Positions 29,857 through 38,892 of a stretch of 64,000 bases of DNA are shown here, one piece after another. Positions within the stretch are counted from its first letter, which is position 1; every line of letters begins with the position of its first letter. The DNA comes from Thiorhodovibrio winogradskyi (lineage in GTDB: Bacteria; Pseudomonadota; Gammaproteobacteria; Chromatiales; Chromatiaceae): contig NZ_CP121472.1 of assembly GCF_036208045.1 (NCBI RefSeq), forward strand, positions 4,723,531-4,787,530, in the 5' to 3' direction. The notes beneath the pieces are model-generated. The model saw only the letters and a program-made list of their open reading frames with translations, was not told the origin of the DNA and did not search any database. Made by a program: the position numbers and the translations under genes.

Positions 29857-31053
29857 TCAGACCTTGGCAACCATCACCCGGGTTTGCATCGGCCGGCGCG
29901 TCGGGAGCAGACGCACGCAGGAGAAGCCAGCGGCCTTGAGCATGGCCGTCAGCTCGCGCGGCGGGCGCGGGCGTCCGCTGCCCATGGCGAGGAGGTAGAA
30001 ACCGAAATAGGCATCGCCGATGGGTTCGGCGCCGGGGGTCTCGGCCATGGGCTCGGTCAGCAGCAGGGTACCGCTCGTTGGAAGGGCGGCGCGCGCGGCC
30101 CGGAGCATGGTCAAGGCTGCGTCATCGTCGTGATCGTGAATCACGCGCACAAAGGAAATCAGATCGGCGCCCTGGGGCAGGGGGTCACGCATCAGGTCGC
30201 CACCAAAGGTTGCGCCGCGCTCGCCAAGACCATGCTCGCGCAGGCGTTTCGCGGCGCGCTCGGCCACCGCCGGCAGATCGAAGAGTTGTAACCTGAGATG
30301 CGGCCAGCGTTGCCCGGCGGCGAGCAGGAAATTCCCCTCGCCACCACCGACATCGAGCAGGCACTGATGATTTTTAAAAGAATAGGCATCCAGGGTATCG
30401 CCAGCGACAAAGGCATGGGAGGCGGTCATCAGCTCGCTATAAGAAGCCACCTCGGCATCGCCGGCCGCGCCCGGGGTGGCTGAGCCGGCATAGGCCCAGA
30501 AGCGCCCGAGTTCGGTGTCCGCTAGCTCGCCGCGCAACAGCGCCAGCGGATCGGTCAGGTCGCGATAGAGCATGCGATGGTGGCGCACCATGGCGGCAAT
30601 ACCCGGGTTGCCAAGCATGGCCGCGCCATGGGGACCGAGCCCGAAGCGCCCGCCCGAGCGACGCTTGAACAGTCGCAGCGCCACACCAGCACGCAGCAGG
30701 CGATCGGCCGCGGCGGGTGGCAGGTCGACCTCGGTGCTCAACTGTTCGGGCGTCACCGGCGCCTTGGCCAGCCGTTCGAACAGCTCCAGGCGCACGCAGG
30801 CATCGAGAATCTGGGAGTAGACAAAGCCGGCGCAGAGATCAAACAGATCGCTCGCACGACGCTGGGCAATGGGTCGGGTGAGGGGGAAGTCCGCCGCCCA
30901 GCGCTGGAATGCCGGGCTGGCGACCAGGCGGGTGATGGACCGGTGCCAGGTGTCGGTGAAACGCTCGAACCAGGGGGGTTGCGTCGCGCCTGTGACTGCT
31001 TGAATGGTTTTCAATGGGATTCGGATTCGGGTTTGGGTTGGGTGGGGCGGCAA
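29857..31053 (-). CDS. crtF: Demethylspheroidene/hydroxyneurosporene O-methyltransferase
   Basis: SAM-dependent methyltransferase of 398 residues that methylates the C-1 hydroxyl of carotenoids. An N-terminal winged-helix dimerisation part (LFDLCAGFVYSQILDACVRLELFERLA) precedes the SAM site CLLDVGGGEGNFLLAAG near residue 230 and the catalytic region FVRVIHDHDDDAALTML. GERGATFGGDLMRDPLPQGADLISF is typical. It lies between crtE (12 bp upstream) and bchC, the classic crtEF-bchC order. Confidence 0.95.
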   Translation of the reverse strand: MPPHPTQTRIRIPLKTIQAVTGATQPPWFERFTDTWHRSITRLVASPAFQRWAADFPLTRPIAQRRASDLFDLCAGFVYSQILDACVRLELFERLAKAPVTPEQLSTEVDLPPAAADRLLRAGVALRLFKRRSGGRFGLGPHGAAMLGNPGIAAMVRHHRMLYRDLTDPLALLRGELADTELGRFWAYAGSATPGAAGDAEVASYSELMTASHAFVAGDTLDAYSFKNHQCLLDVGGGEGNFLLAAGQRWPHLRLQLFDLPAVAERAAKRLREHGLGERGATFGGDLMRDPLPQGADLISFVRVIHDHDDDAALTMLRAARAALPTSGTLLLTEPMAETPGAEPIGDAYFGFYLLAMGSGRPRPPRELTAMLKAAGFSCVRLLPTRRPMQTRVMVAKV

Positions 31054-31065
31054 GGGACGGGGCGC

Positions 31066-31932
31066 CTAGAGGCGGTCAGCCAGCTCGGCCGGCAGCAGCC
31101 GGCGCATTTCCGCGCGCACCAAGTCGGCCAGTTTGGCTTGACCCGGGCAGGCTGGGATAGCCTCGAGCGCCGCGCCGATCAGCGCTTGCAGCCGCGCGAG
31201 CGCGCCATCCAGTCCAAGCTCGACCACCGCGCTGGGGCGACCGTGGGCCTGGTCCTGTCCCATGGGCTTGCCCATGTCGGCCTCACTCAGGGCGACATCG
31301 CGTAAATCGTCCGCCACCTGATAGGCCAGGCCGAGCTTCTCGCCGAAGCCATACCAGGGCGCGGACGCCTGGCCGGCGGCGGCGGCCCCGGCCTCGGTCG
31401 CGGCAAAAAAGAGCGCGGCGGTTTTCTGGCGATGGTATTCGGTCAGCTCCACCTCGGGTTCGCACTCCCAGGCCTGGCCGGCGACGATGCCGGAGGCGAT
31501 GCCGACCGCGCGCCCGATGATGGAGGCCAGCTTGGCCGCCCGCTCGGGATGCGCGGGCGCGCTCCAGGCCAGCAGCTCGAAGGCGCGCACAATGAGCCCG
31601 TCGCCCACCAGCACCGCCAGGCGCTCGCCATAGGCGGCGTGCACCGAGGGGCGTCCGCGGCGGGTGGCGGCATCATCGAAGCAGGGCAAATCGTCATGCA
31701 CCAGGGAGGCGCAGTGCAGCAGCTCCAACGCGGCGGCGGCGGCATCGCTCAGTTGCGGTGCATCGTCGCCACAGGCCAAAGCCACCGCCAGACACAGGCG
31801 CGGGCGCACCCGCCCGCCACCGGGAAAAACCGCGTGACGGATAGCCGCTTCCAACAGCGGCGGCGCCGCCTCCCCGCTGCCCTGGGCAATGGCCTGCTCA
31901 AGGGCTTGTTCGATTCGCGGCATCACATCCAT
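31066..31932 (-). CDS. crtE: Geranylgeranyl diphosphate synthase
   Basis: Prenyltransferase of about 288 residues that supplies GGPP for carotenoids and the chlorophyll tail. The first Asp-rich motif is DDLPCFDD with LLHCASLVHDD before it, and the second is VADDLRDVA. GGGRVRPRLCLAVA and GDGLIVRAFELLA support the family. The ATG at 31932 follows GAGGA by 11 nt; a TTG at 31950 would add six residues. Its promoter appears to be at 32049-32077. Confidence 0.95.
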   Translation of the reverse strand: MDVMPRIEQALEQAIAQGSGEAAPPLLEAAIRHAVFPGGGRVRPRLCLAVALACGDDAPQLSDAAAAALELLHCASLVHDDLPCFDDAATRRGRPSVHAAYGERLAVLVGDGLIVRAFELLAWSAPAHPERAAKLASIIGRAVGIASGIVAGQAWECEPEVELTEYHRQKTAALFFAATEAGAAAAGQASAPWYGFGEKLGLAYQVADDLRDVALSEADMGKPMGQDQAHGRPSAVVELGLDGALARLQALIGAALEAIPACPGQAKLADLVRAEMRRLLPAELADRL

Positions 31933-32040
31933 CGGTTGCTGATTCCTCAAGTAGATTGGCGGTGGGGCGGCGGTGGCCCAGGGGCATGGTCCCCTGCGTC
32001 CTCACCATGAGCTGGCGATAAGCTGGTTGCCGCGTCTTGC

Positions 32041-32077
32041 TGTCCTGTAAGATAGACACCACCTGAGAGGGCGTCAA
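32041..32077 (-). promoter_or_regulatory. crtE promoter overlapped by a PpsR/CrtJ-like site
   Basis: On the minus strand TTGACG (32077-32072) and TATCTT (32054-32049) are 17 bp apart. The exact palindromic-type site TGTCCTGTAAGATAGACA (TGT-N12-ACA, 32041-32058) covers the -10, so binding would block crtE. It is also upstream of crtD and could act on both directions. Confidence 0.7.
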
Positions 32078-32224
32078 TTCGCATGCTGTCCGCCGCCATG
32101 ACCAACAGCCGAAGTCACAATGCGGAACTTCGTATCCGTCCCTCAAGCCAATCCACACACCAGCATCTCCCCCAAAACCCGTGTTAACAGCTCGCCCGCC
32201 ATCCCTTATCACCAAATTGCCCGG

Positions 32225-32272
32225 CCAAGTGATCGGCCAAGTGACCGGTCAAGTGATCGCTCAAGTGATAAA
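32225..32272 (+). repeat. 12-bp tandem repeat, four copies, in the crtD leader
   Basis: Units CCAAGTGATCGG, CCAAGTGACCGG, TCAAGTGATCGC and TCAAGTGATAAA follow without gaps. In the crtD frame they encode a Pro/Ser-Ser-Asp-Arg tetrapeptide. ATCCGATCCAAC also occurs twice shortly downstream (about 32299-32325). Confidence 0.9.
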
Positions 32273-32356
32273 GTTCCAGTTTATCCCGATTCAGCTCGAT
32301 CCGATCCAACCGCATCCGATCCAACTGACTTCGGCACCAGTCACGGTGCCCACCCC

Positions 32357-33988
32357 ATGAGCGCCGGCACACAGCCCGAGCGGGTGATCGTGATCGGTGC
32401 CGGGGTCGGCGGTTTGGCCGCCGCCGTCAGCCTGGCCGCGCACGGCCTTGAGGTTGACTTGTTTGAGCGCGCGGCCACGCCGGGCGGCAAATTACGCCAG
32501 GTAGCGGTGGGCGATGCCCGCATTGATGCGGGTCCCACGGTCTTCACCATGCGTTGGGTGTTCGAGGAACTTTTCGCCGCCGCCGGCACCTCGCTCGCGA
32601 CCGAACTCCCACTGCAACCCGCCGAGACTCTCGCCCGCCATGCCTGGAGCGCGGATGAGCGTCTGGATCTGTTCGCCGATCTCCAGCGCTCCGCCGATTC
32701 CATCGGCCAGTTCGCCGGCGCGCGCGAGGCACGCGGATTCCTACGCTTCAGCGCCGATGCGCGCGGCATTTTCCGCACCCTGAAGGAGTCCTTCATCACC
32801 AACAGCCGCACCACCCCGGCCGGGCTGATGCAGCGTGTCGGCCTCGGTGGCCTCGGCGGGCTGATGAGCATCAAGCCCTACTCCAAGCTATGGCCGGTAC
32901 TGGGGGACTATTTCAAGGATCCGCGCCTGCGCCAACTCTTTGGCCGCTACGCCACCTACTGCGGCAGCTCGCCCTTCCTCGCCCCGGCCACCCTGATGCT
33001 GGTCGCCCATGTTGAACAAGACGGCGTCTGGCTGGTCGAGGGCGGCATGCACCAACTGGCGCTGACCATGGCCGAGGTGGCCACTCGGCTTGGCGTGCGC
33101 CTGCATTATTCATCCCCAGTCGCGGAGATTCTCATTGAGCGCGGACGCACATGCGGTGTGCGCCTGACCTCGGGTGAAATCCACCACGCCAGCGCCCTGG
33201 TGCTCAATGCCGACACCGCCGCGCTCGGCGCCGGGCTGTTCGGCACCGCCGCCGCGCGCGCCCTGCCCCCCACACCTCCCTCGGCACGCTCCCTGTCGGC
33301 GCTGACCTGGAATCTGCTGGCGGAACCCAGCGGCTTCCCGCTGGTGCGCCACTCGGTCTTCTTCTCGCGCGATTACGCGGCCGAATTCCGCGACCTGTTC
33401 GAGCGCCATCGCTTGCCACACGAGCCCACTGTCTATATCTGTGCCCAAGACCGCGGCGATACGGATCGCCACCTGGATCGCCACTGGGATCCCCACCGGG
33501 ATCCCCACCTAGATCCCCTTGGCCATTACAACGCCGAGCATGGCAGCCCCTCATCCGCCGGGCCGGAACGCCTGCTGTGCCTGGTCAATGCCCCGGCGAT
33601 CGGGGACCGTCATGCATTCACACCCGCGGAGATCAACGCATGCGCCGAGCGCACCTTCGCCCTACTCAACCGCTGTGGGCTGCAACTGCAAGCGCCGCCG
33701 GACCTCAGCCAACCGACCTCGCCGACCCAGTTCGAGCAGCTGTTTCCGGCCAGCGGTGGCGCGCTCTATGGCCGCGCCTCCCACGGCTGGATGGCCTCTT
33801 TCAGTCGACCGGGGGCGCGCACCAAACTGCCGGGCCTGTATCTGGCGGGCGGCAGCACCCACCCGGGGCCAGGGCTACCAATGGCGACCCTGTCCGGGCG
33901 GCTAGCGGCCCGGAGCTTGCTCGAGGACCGGCCTTCGACCAAAGCATCCCGGAAAACGGCTACCTTTGGTGGTACCTCGACGCGCTAA
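32357..33988 (+). CDS. crtD: CrtD, hydroxycarotenoid 3,4-desaturase (methoxyneurosporene dehydrogenase)
   Basis: FAD-dependent carotenoid desaturase of 543 residues. The dinucleotide-binding VIVIGAGVGGLAAAVSLAAHGLEV is at residues 10-33, followed by PGGKLRQV and DAGPTVFTM. The C-terminal FAD motif is LYLAGGSTHPGPGLPMATLSGRLAA. It is about 40 residues longer than usual because of an Asp/His/Arg-rich insertion near residues 370-390, encoded by a 12-bp repeat. The start at MSAGTQPE gives the normal N-terminus, but the frame stays open back to 32120. It works with CrtC and CrtF toward the spirilloxanthin series. Confidence 0.93.
   Translation: MSAGTQPERVIVIGAGVGGLAAAVSLAAHGLEVDLFERAATPGGKLRQVAVGDARIDAGPTVFTMRWVFEELFAAAGTSLATELPLQPAETLARHAWSADERLDLFADLQRSADSIGQFAGAREARGFLRFSADARGIFRTLKESFITNSRTTPAGLMQRVGLGGLGGLMSIKPYSKLWPVLGDYFKDPRLRQLFGRYATYCGSSPFLAPATLMLVAHVEQDGVWLVEGGMHQLALTMAEVATRLGVRLHYSSPVAEILIERGRTCGVRLTSGEIHHASALVLNADTAALGAGLFGTAAARALPPTPPSARSLSALTWNLLAEPSGFPLVRHSVFFSRDYAAEFRDLFERHRLPHEPTVYICAQDRGDTDRHLDRHWDPHRDPHLDPLGHYNAEHGSPSSAGPERLLCLVNAPAIGDRHAFTPAEINACAERTFALLNRCGLQLQAPPDLSQPTSPTQFEQLFPASGGALYGRASHGWMASFSRPGARTKLPGLYLAGGSTHPGPGLPMATLSGRLAARSLLEDRPSTKASRKTATFGGTSTR
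33463..33522 (+). repeat. 12-bp tandem repeat inside crtD
   Basis: Four units (GGATCGCCACCT, GGATCGCCACTG, GGATCCCCACCG, GGATCCCCACCT) and a decayed fifth encode Asp-x-His-x tetrapeptides. Period and partial sequence (GATCG...CCA) resemble the leader array at 32225-32272. Confidence 0.9.
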
Positions 33989-34869
33989 GCGACGACGGCC
34001 AGCATGGGCTCACCATCATCGCGCTGCTGGGCAGTGTCTTCTCGCCCTATTATGCCTGGGCACGGCGGCGCGGCCCGGCCGAGCCGGAGCACTACTGCGC
34101 GCTCAACGCCGTGCTCTACGGCGCGCGGGGCAAACGCTGGGCCATGACCGAGCGCGGGCGCGAACGCCTGAGCCGCCAACCAAGCACACTGCGCATCGGC
34201 CCCAGTCAGCTGTACTGGGATGGTGATGACCTGGTCATCGACATCCAAGAGACCGCCGCGCCCATCCCATTGCCGTTGCGCGGCCAAGTCCGGGTGCACC
34301 CTCAGGCCATGACCCGCCATGTCGAGCGGCTCGATCAGCACGGCCGCCATCATTGGTGGCCCATCGCACCCGACTCGCGCGTCAGCGTCCAGCTCAGCCA
34401 TCCACGTCTAGGCTGGAGCGGTGATGGCTATCTTGACAGCAACTGGGGCTCGGAGCCGCTGGAGCAGGGCTTCACCGACTGGGACTGGTCGCGCGCCAAG
34501 CGCCGTCGCGGTGGCGCCGCCGTGCTCTACGACGCCAACCGACGCGACGGCAGCGCTTTGTCGCTGGCGTTACGGGTCAACCCCGACGGCTCGGTCGAAC
34601 CCTTTGAGCCACCAGCGCGGGCACCTCTGCCAACCACCAGGGTGTGGCGTATTCCGCGCGCCACCCGCAGTGAACACCCGGAAACCGGGCAAACCCGAGC
34701 GCGCGTGCTCGAAACCCTGGAAGACACGCCCTTTTATGCGCGCTCCACCATCGCCACCCGCCTGGCGGGAGAACATGTCACCGCGGTGCATGAAAGCCTG
34801 TCACTGGATCGTTTCGCCCAGCCCTGGGTGCGCATGCTGCTGCCCTTTCGCATGCCGCGCTGGCCGTGA
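33640..34869 (+). CDS. crtC: CrtC, acyclic carotenoid 1,2-hydratase (start unclear)
   Basis: Adds water across the C1-C2 bond of acyclic carotenoids. Homology is clear from FDQSIPENGYLWWYLDALSDDGQHGLTIIALLGSVFSPYYAWARR (33934 on) through YLDSNWGSEPLEQGFTDWDWSRAK to the C-terminus. No ATG, GTG or TTG exists in this frame between 33640 and 33934. The ATG at 33640 has GGAG 8 nt upstream but lies 349 bp inside crtD, making a 409-residue protein whose first 98 residues are a shifted-frame copy of crtD. Translation may instead use a rare start or a frameshift, or there is an indel. It is -1 relative to crtD. Confidence 0.85.
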   Translation: MRRAHLRPTQPLWAATASAAGPQPTDLADPVRAAVSGQRWRALWPRLPRLDGLFQSTGGAHQTAGPVSGGRQHPPGARATNGDPVRAASGPELARGPAFDQSIPENGYLWWYLDALSDDGQHGLTIIALLGSVFSPYYAWARRRGPAEPEHYCALNAVLYGARGKRWAMTERGRERLSRQPSTLRIGPSQLYWDGDDLVIDIQETAAPIPLPLRGQVRVHPQAMTRHVERLDQHGRHHWWPIAPDSRVSVQLSHPRLGWSGDGYLDSNWGSEPLEQGFTDWDWSRAKRRRGGAAVLYDANRRDGSALSLALRVNPDGSVEPFEPPARAPLPTTRVWRIPRATRSEHPETGQTRARVLETLEDTPFYARSTIATRLAGEHVTAVHESLSLDRFAQPWVRMLLPFRMPRWP

Positions 34870-34880
34870 CAGTTTCCCTG

Positions 34881-34901
34881 CTATTGGCTATTGGCTATTG
34901 G
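34881..34901. repeat. Heptanucleotide repeat CTATTGG x3
   Basis: Three perfect CTATTGG units lie in the 57-bp gap between the converging crtC and HDOD genes. Confidence 0.9.
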
Positions 34902-34926
34902 CTGGACCTAATGGCCAGAAAGGGCG

Positions 34927-36474
34927 TCAACGTCCGCCAAGCAGCCGCAGACCAATTGACAACTGCTGGATGAACTGACGAAAACTCATCTCATCCGAGG
35001 CCTCGATTTGGCGCCCGGAACTGGCGCGATCCGCATAGAGAAAGCCAATGCATTTGCCGGTAAAAAGCACCGGGTGAATCAAGAAATCGCTCTTGCCGAC
35101 AAATTGCGCGAACGGGCCACGTACCAGCTTGCGCTCATCCGGCTGGGAATCAGCATGAATCCAAAATGCCTTGCGCTGCCCTATCACAGCGGCGAGCAGT
35201 GGATTCATCTCAGGGCGCAGACTGAAGCGGAAGCTCGCCTGCAGGCGCTCTTCGACTTGCGTGAGCACAAACTTAGCCACGACCGCATCTTTTTTGGTGG
35301 TCAGGAGCGCGAAAACACTGCGGTCCATGCCAATGCCACGGTGCACACCCTCCACCACGGTCGCCAGCAAGCGGTTGATATCAGGCTTGCCGTTGAGCAG
35401 TTCCGCCATGCGACCGAGCATTTCGAGTTGCAGCATCGGATTCGGGAGCAGCACCTTTGAGGAGTAGCCATCCTCGCCCAGCGCTGTTTCATTGCCGACT
35501 TCGGCGACGACTCCCCCGGCTACCTCGCGTTCCGCCTTGTCACGCTTGGCCTTGGCCTGAGCGGTCTCCGGTATCAGTGGGGCAACCTTGGTGGCACCAA
35601 ACTGCGACGCCATTTCGCGCGCGGTCTCTGAACTCTGATGCACTTTCTCGCGCATATCGGCCAGATTGAGCCCCATATTGCGCGCGACCCGGGACAGCAA
35701 CTGATGGATCTCATCCGATTCCCAGCCGCTGCGCATGGCGACCTCGGCAATGCGCCGGCCGGTGGCGATACGATCCCCAACCGGCCCAGGGTCTGGCGAG
35801 AGTGCCTTCTGCAACACCTGACCCAGGGACCAGTGCTGCGCCAAGCGTCGCGACAGTTGCGTCATATCACAGCCAAAGGTGCGTTTTTCGAGGCGCGCGA
35901 TCTGTACCGCATCGCCGTCGCCAAAGTCCGCTTTCTCGGCCAGGAAATCGCTCACTCTGGGGTCGGAGCTTGAGAGCACCGCGAGCACCCCGATGCGATA
36001 CAACAAACCGGCAACAAAAATCTCCGCCACTACGTCATCTCGCGCCATGCGGGCAAGCGTCTGCGACTGGGTGGCGGTATGAAAGGCCAGCGCCATTTCC
36101 TCAAGCAGGGCATCGCGACTCTGGCCGCGCAGGACTTTTTCGATCACGCTAAGCGAGATTGCCAAATCACGCACCGCGTCGAAACCAAGCAGCACCACAC
36201 CGCGATCAACTGTTTGGATATTGCCATGACTGCTTGGAAACAGCGGACAATTGGCCAGTTTGACCAGCCTCGCCGCCATGGCGGCGTCTTTGGCGATGGC
36301 GTTGGAGAGCATGTAAGCACTGGCTTCCGGATCACTCGCAATCCGGGTCACGTCGCTGACGGTGCGCGCAAAGGCGGGGAGTTCGGTATCGGTCAGAAAA
36401 TTGGTCCAGGCGTTCAGCGTCATTGGCAAGGAACGCCCCGAGCCGGCAGCCTGATCAAGTGGTGCCATATTCAT
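34927..36474 (-). CDS. HDOD-GAF domain regulatory protein
   Basis: Predicted signalling protein of about 515 residues. The N-terminal HDOD region (about 15-215) has LVKLANCPLFPSSHGNIQTVDRGVVLLGFDAVRDLAI and an FVAGLLYRIGVLAV segment; the HD-type metal residues are not convincing, as in other HDOD proteins. A helical linker leads to a GAF-like domain (about 345-510: MDRSVFALLTTKKDAVV ... FLIHPVLFTGKCIGFLYADRA). The ligand is unknown. The ATG at 36474 is chosen; an upstream TTG at 36486 is possible. The 288-bp region upstream shows an imperfect inverted repeat but no clear promoter. Confidence 0.82.
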   Translation of the reverse strand: MNMAPLDQAAGSGRSLPMTLNAWTNFLTDTELPAFARTVSDVTRIASDPEASAYMLSNAIAKDAAMAARLVKLANCPLFPSSHGNIQTVDRGVVLLGFDAVRDLAISLSVIEKVLRGQSRDALLEEMALAFHTATQSQTLARMARDDVVAEIFVAGLLYRIGVLAVLSSSDPRVSDFLAEKADFGDGDAVQIARLEKRTFGCDMTQLSRRLAQHWSLGQVLQKALSPDPGPVGDRIATGRRIAEVAMRSGWESDEIHQLLSRVARNMGLNLADMREKVHQSSETAREMASQFGATKVAPLIPETAQAKAKRDKAEREVAGGVVAEVGNETALGEDGYSSKVLLPNPMLQLEMLGRMAELLNGKPDINRLLATVVEGVHRGIGMDRSVFALLTTKKDAVVAKFVLTQVEERLQASFRFSLRPEMNPLLAAVIGQRKAFWIHADSQPDERKLVRGPFAQFVGKSDFLIHPVLFTGKCIGFLYADRASSGRQIEASDEMSFRQFIQQLSIGLRLLGGR

Positions 36475-36762
36475 ATTCCGAACCAATGGCGACTAAGGCG
36501 CCATCAACGCGCCCTTAGATCCAACCCCAAATCGAATGAGGGTGATTGTTCTTGTTATCATTGCTCTTCGCCGATCTGCTCTGTGCTGGTCTGCTCCGGC
36601 CTGGCCAGCACCCGCGCACCAACAGGACGCCATTTTTCTGCGAAAACCGGCTAAATGCAAGCAGACATAAGCCACAGCACCTTTACCCTGACACTAGGGC
36701 TTAAGTCGCAATTTGTCCAGAAAAACCGATGTTATCGCGCCTGCCTTGGATAGCTGGATGAG

Positions 36763-38892
36763 TCATACTTTTCGACGAATAATCATACGTCGTTCGCGCT
36801 GGATAAGCGCCTGCTGGGCCTGGCCATTTTTCGCACCACCAAAGCGCAAGGGCAGGTAGAAGGCCAACCACGCATACAGCGCTTGGGCCAGATCGGGCCG
36901 CGCCTTTGCCACCCGCCGCAGGTAATCGCGCGGCCCCTCGCCCGGTTCGCGCGCCAGTCCCACCCGCGCCAGGCGCTGGCACAGGCGCGCGTAGCTGCGT
37001 TCGACCGGATCGGCCGGCCAGCGCCGGCGCGCGAGCAGCGCATGCAGCAGCAACATGAGCGCCGCGCCGCCGCTCGCCAAACCCAGCACCAGACCATAGG
37101 TGCCCAAATGCTCCAGGCCAAGCGCCTCGAGCAAGCGCTGCTGGCGGGTGCTGGAGAAATTCACCACCCAGTTGTTCCAGGCCGCGTTACCCGCGTCCAC
37201 CAGCAACCGCAGGCTGTGCGCCAACCGCCCCAAGGCGCTGTCGCGCGTCACCCGAAACCGCAGCGGCGCGGCACCGCCCAGATCAGCCAGTTCAGCATCA
37301 TTGTCGACGCGCTCTGGCGCGACCGCGGCTGTTGGGTCCACCCGCGTCCAGCCGCTGTCTTCCAGCCAGACCTCGGCCCAGGCGTGGGCATCGGACTGGC
37401 GCACCAGATAGTGTCCGCCCAATGGGTTGCGTTCGGCGCCCAGGTAACCCACCACCAGGCGCGCCGGGATGTCGGCCAGACGCATCAGCAGCGCGAAGCT
37501 GCTGGCGTAATGCTCGCAATAGCCGGCGCGGGTCTCGAACAAGAAATCATCGACTGGATTGGCACCCAGCGGCGGTGGCCTCAGGGTGTAACGGAAGGCT
37601 TCCTGGTTGATATGGGCCAGGGCACGCGCCACGATAGCGCGCGCGCCACCACCCTGCTCCCGCCATTCGCCCACCAGCAGGCGCATGCGCGGCGTGATCA
37701 TGCGCTCTGGCACCTCAAGCGCCAGTTCGCGCTCAGGCGGCGTCAGCGCCAGCGAGCGATACTTGAGCGCCGAGCGCAGCTCAAAGCGCTTGAGCTCCTG
37801 CAACCTTTCCTTGGCCACCAGACGCGCATCCCGCGTCAGCCTGGCATCCGCTGGCGCCGCTAGGGGCAGATCGAGCGCGAAGATCCAGCGCTGCTCGGTT
37901 GGCTCCATCACAATGGCGTAGTCGAGCCGCTCGCCCAGCGGTTCGATATCCGCCGGCAGCTCGTCCATTAACGCATCATCCCCCGGCTCCCAGCCGCGCC
38001 CATCGGTCTGCCACAGCACCGGCCCGCGCCAGTAGAGCTGGGAGGGTTCCACTGGCAGCGGCTGATCGAAATAGGCGTGAAAGGCGACGGCGCCCGAGCG
38101 CACCAGCTCGCTGAAGTTGCCAAGCTCCAACGAATCGCTCACCCCGGTCTTGGCGCGCTCGCGTTCCAGACCCAGGCTCCACAGAGGCGAGTCCAGGCGC
38201 GGGAAAAGCACAAACAGCAACGCGGCGAGCGGCACCGCCTGGGCGCTCAGCACCAATGCCCGGCGCCCGGCGGTGCGCAAACGCTTGAACCAGGCCTGTC
38301 GGTCAGCGAAAATCCGAGCGCCATAGCGGCTGGCATTCGCGGTGGCGGCCGTGATCGACGCTGGCCGCACCGCACTCAGGTCCGCGAGCAAGGCGAAACT
38401 CCCGAGCAGCAGCACGCCCAGATAGATGGCAAAAAGCGGCGACTGATTGAATAAAAAAGCTACCACCAGCAAAAAACCGAACAGCAGCAAGGACACCCGC
38501 AGATCACGCATGCCACGAATCTCGAGCGTCTTCAACACCATCATAGTGAGCAGCAGCGCGGTGCCGGCATCCTGACCCGCCAACTCGCGGTAAGCCGCCA
38601 GCACCACACCCACCCCAAGCAGCGCCAGCGCCACTAGCGGCCAGCGCCCAGGCGTGAGCGCCGGGCGCCACAGCACCGCCACCCGCGCCAGCAGCAGCAA
38701 GGCGATATAGCCTGCGACCGGCGCTTTCATATAAAACAGCAGTGGCAGCGCGGCCAGCGCGAGCAGCATGCTCAGCAGGCCAATTTGCAGACGATCAGGT
38801 ACCGACTCGCCGGTCATCACTGCCGCGGCATGGCGTGGCGGCCGGCGTGAGACTGGTGATGCCTGAGGGGATTGTTGGCGCTTACTTGTCAT
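36763..38892 (-). CDS. TgpA-type transglutaminase-like membrane protein
   Basis: Integral membrane protein of 709 residues. About six hydrophobic helices in the first 200 residues are followed by a periplasmic part with a transglutaminase-like core: Cys near 454 in RAGYCEHYASSFALLMR, His near 501 in SDAHAWAEVW, Asp near 519 in VDPTAA. One more helix near 600 precedes a cytoplasmic DUF4129-like tail. It overlaps the DUF58 gene by 4 bp, making a MoxR-DUF58-TgpA operon. The substrate is unknown; a cell-envelope role is likely for the family. Confidence 0.9.
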   Translation of the reverse strand: MTSKRQQSPQASPVSRRPPRHAAAVMTGESVPDRLQIGLLSMLLALAALPLLFYMKAPVAGYIALLLLARVAVLWRPALTPGRWPLVALALLGVGVVLAAYRELAGQDAGTALLLTMMVLKTLEIRGMRDLRVSLLLFGFLLVVAFLFNQSPLFAIYLGVLLLGSFALLADLSAVRPASITAATANASRYGARIFADRQAWFKRLRTAGRRALVLSAQAVPLAALLFVLFPRLDSPLWSLGLERERAKTGVSDSLELGNFSELVRSGAVAFHAYFDQPLPVEPSQLYWRGPVLWQTDGRGWEPGDDALMDELPADIEPLGERLDYAIVMEPTEQRWIFALDLPLAAPADARLTRDARLVAKERLQELKRFELRSALKYRSLALTPPERELALEVPERMITPRMRLLVGEWREQGGGARAIVARALAHINQEAFRYTLRPPPLGANPVDDFLFETRAGYCEHYASSFALLMRLADIPARLVVGYLGAERNPLGGHYLVRQSDAHAWAEVWLEDSGWTRVDPTAAVAPERVDNDAELADLGGAAPLRFRVTRDSALGRLAHSLRLLVDAGNAAWNNWVVNFSSTRQQRLLEALGLEHLGTYGLVLGLASGGAALMLLLHALLARRRWPADPVERSYARLCQRLARVGLAREPGEGPRDYLRRVAKARPDLAQALYAWLAFYLPLRFGGAKNGQAQQALIQRERRMIIRRKV

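Larger units (their letters stand above)
31933..32356. other. Divergent crtE/crtD control region
   Basis: About 420 bp with a crtE-directed promoter and PpsR-like site, then a crtD leader containing a 12-bp repeat array. The crtD reading frame is open from an ATG at 32120 through this leader, so an N-terminal extension of 79 residues with Pro/Ser-Ser-Asp-Arg repeats is possible. Neither ATG 32120 nor ATG 32357 has a good Shine-Dalgarno sequence. Confidence 0.6.

Noticed and set aside
33900-33988. Classical -1 slippery heptamer near the end of crtD
   Set aside because: CCGGAAAACGG was examined, but the in-frame codons do not allow re-pairing in the -1 frame and no following pseudoknot is obvious.
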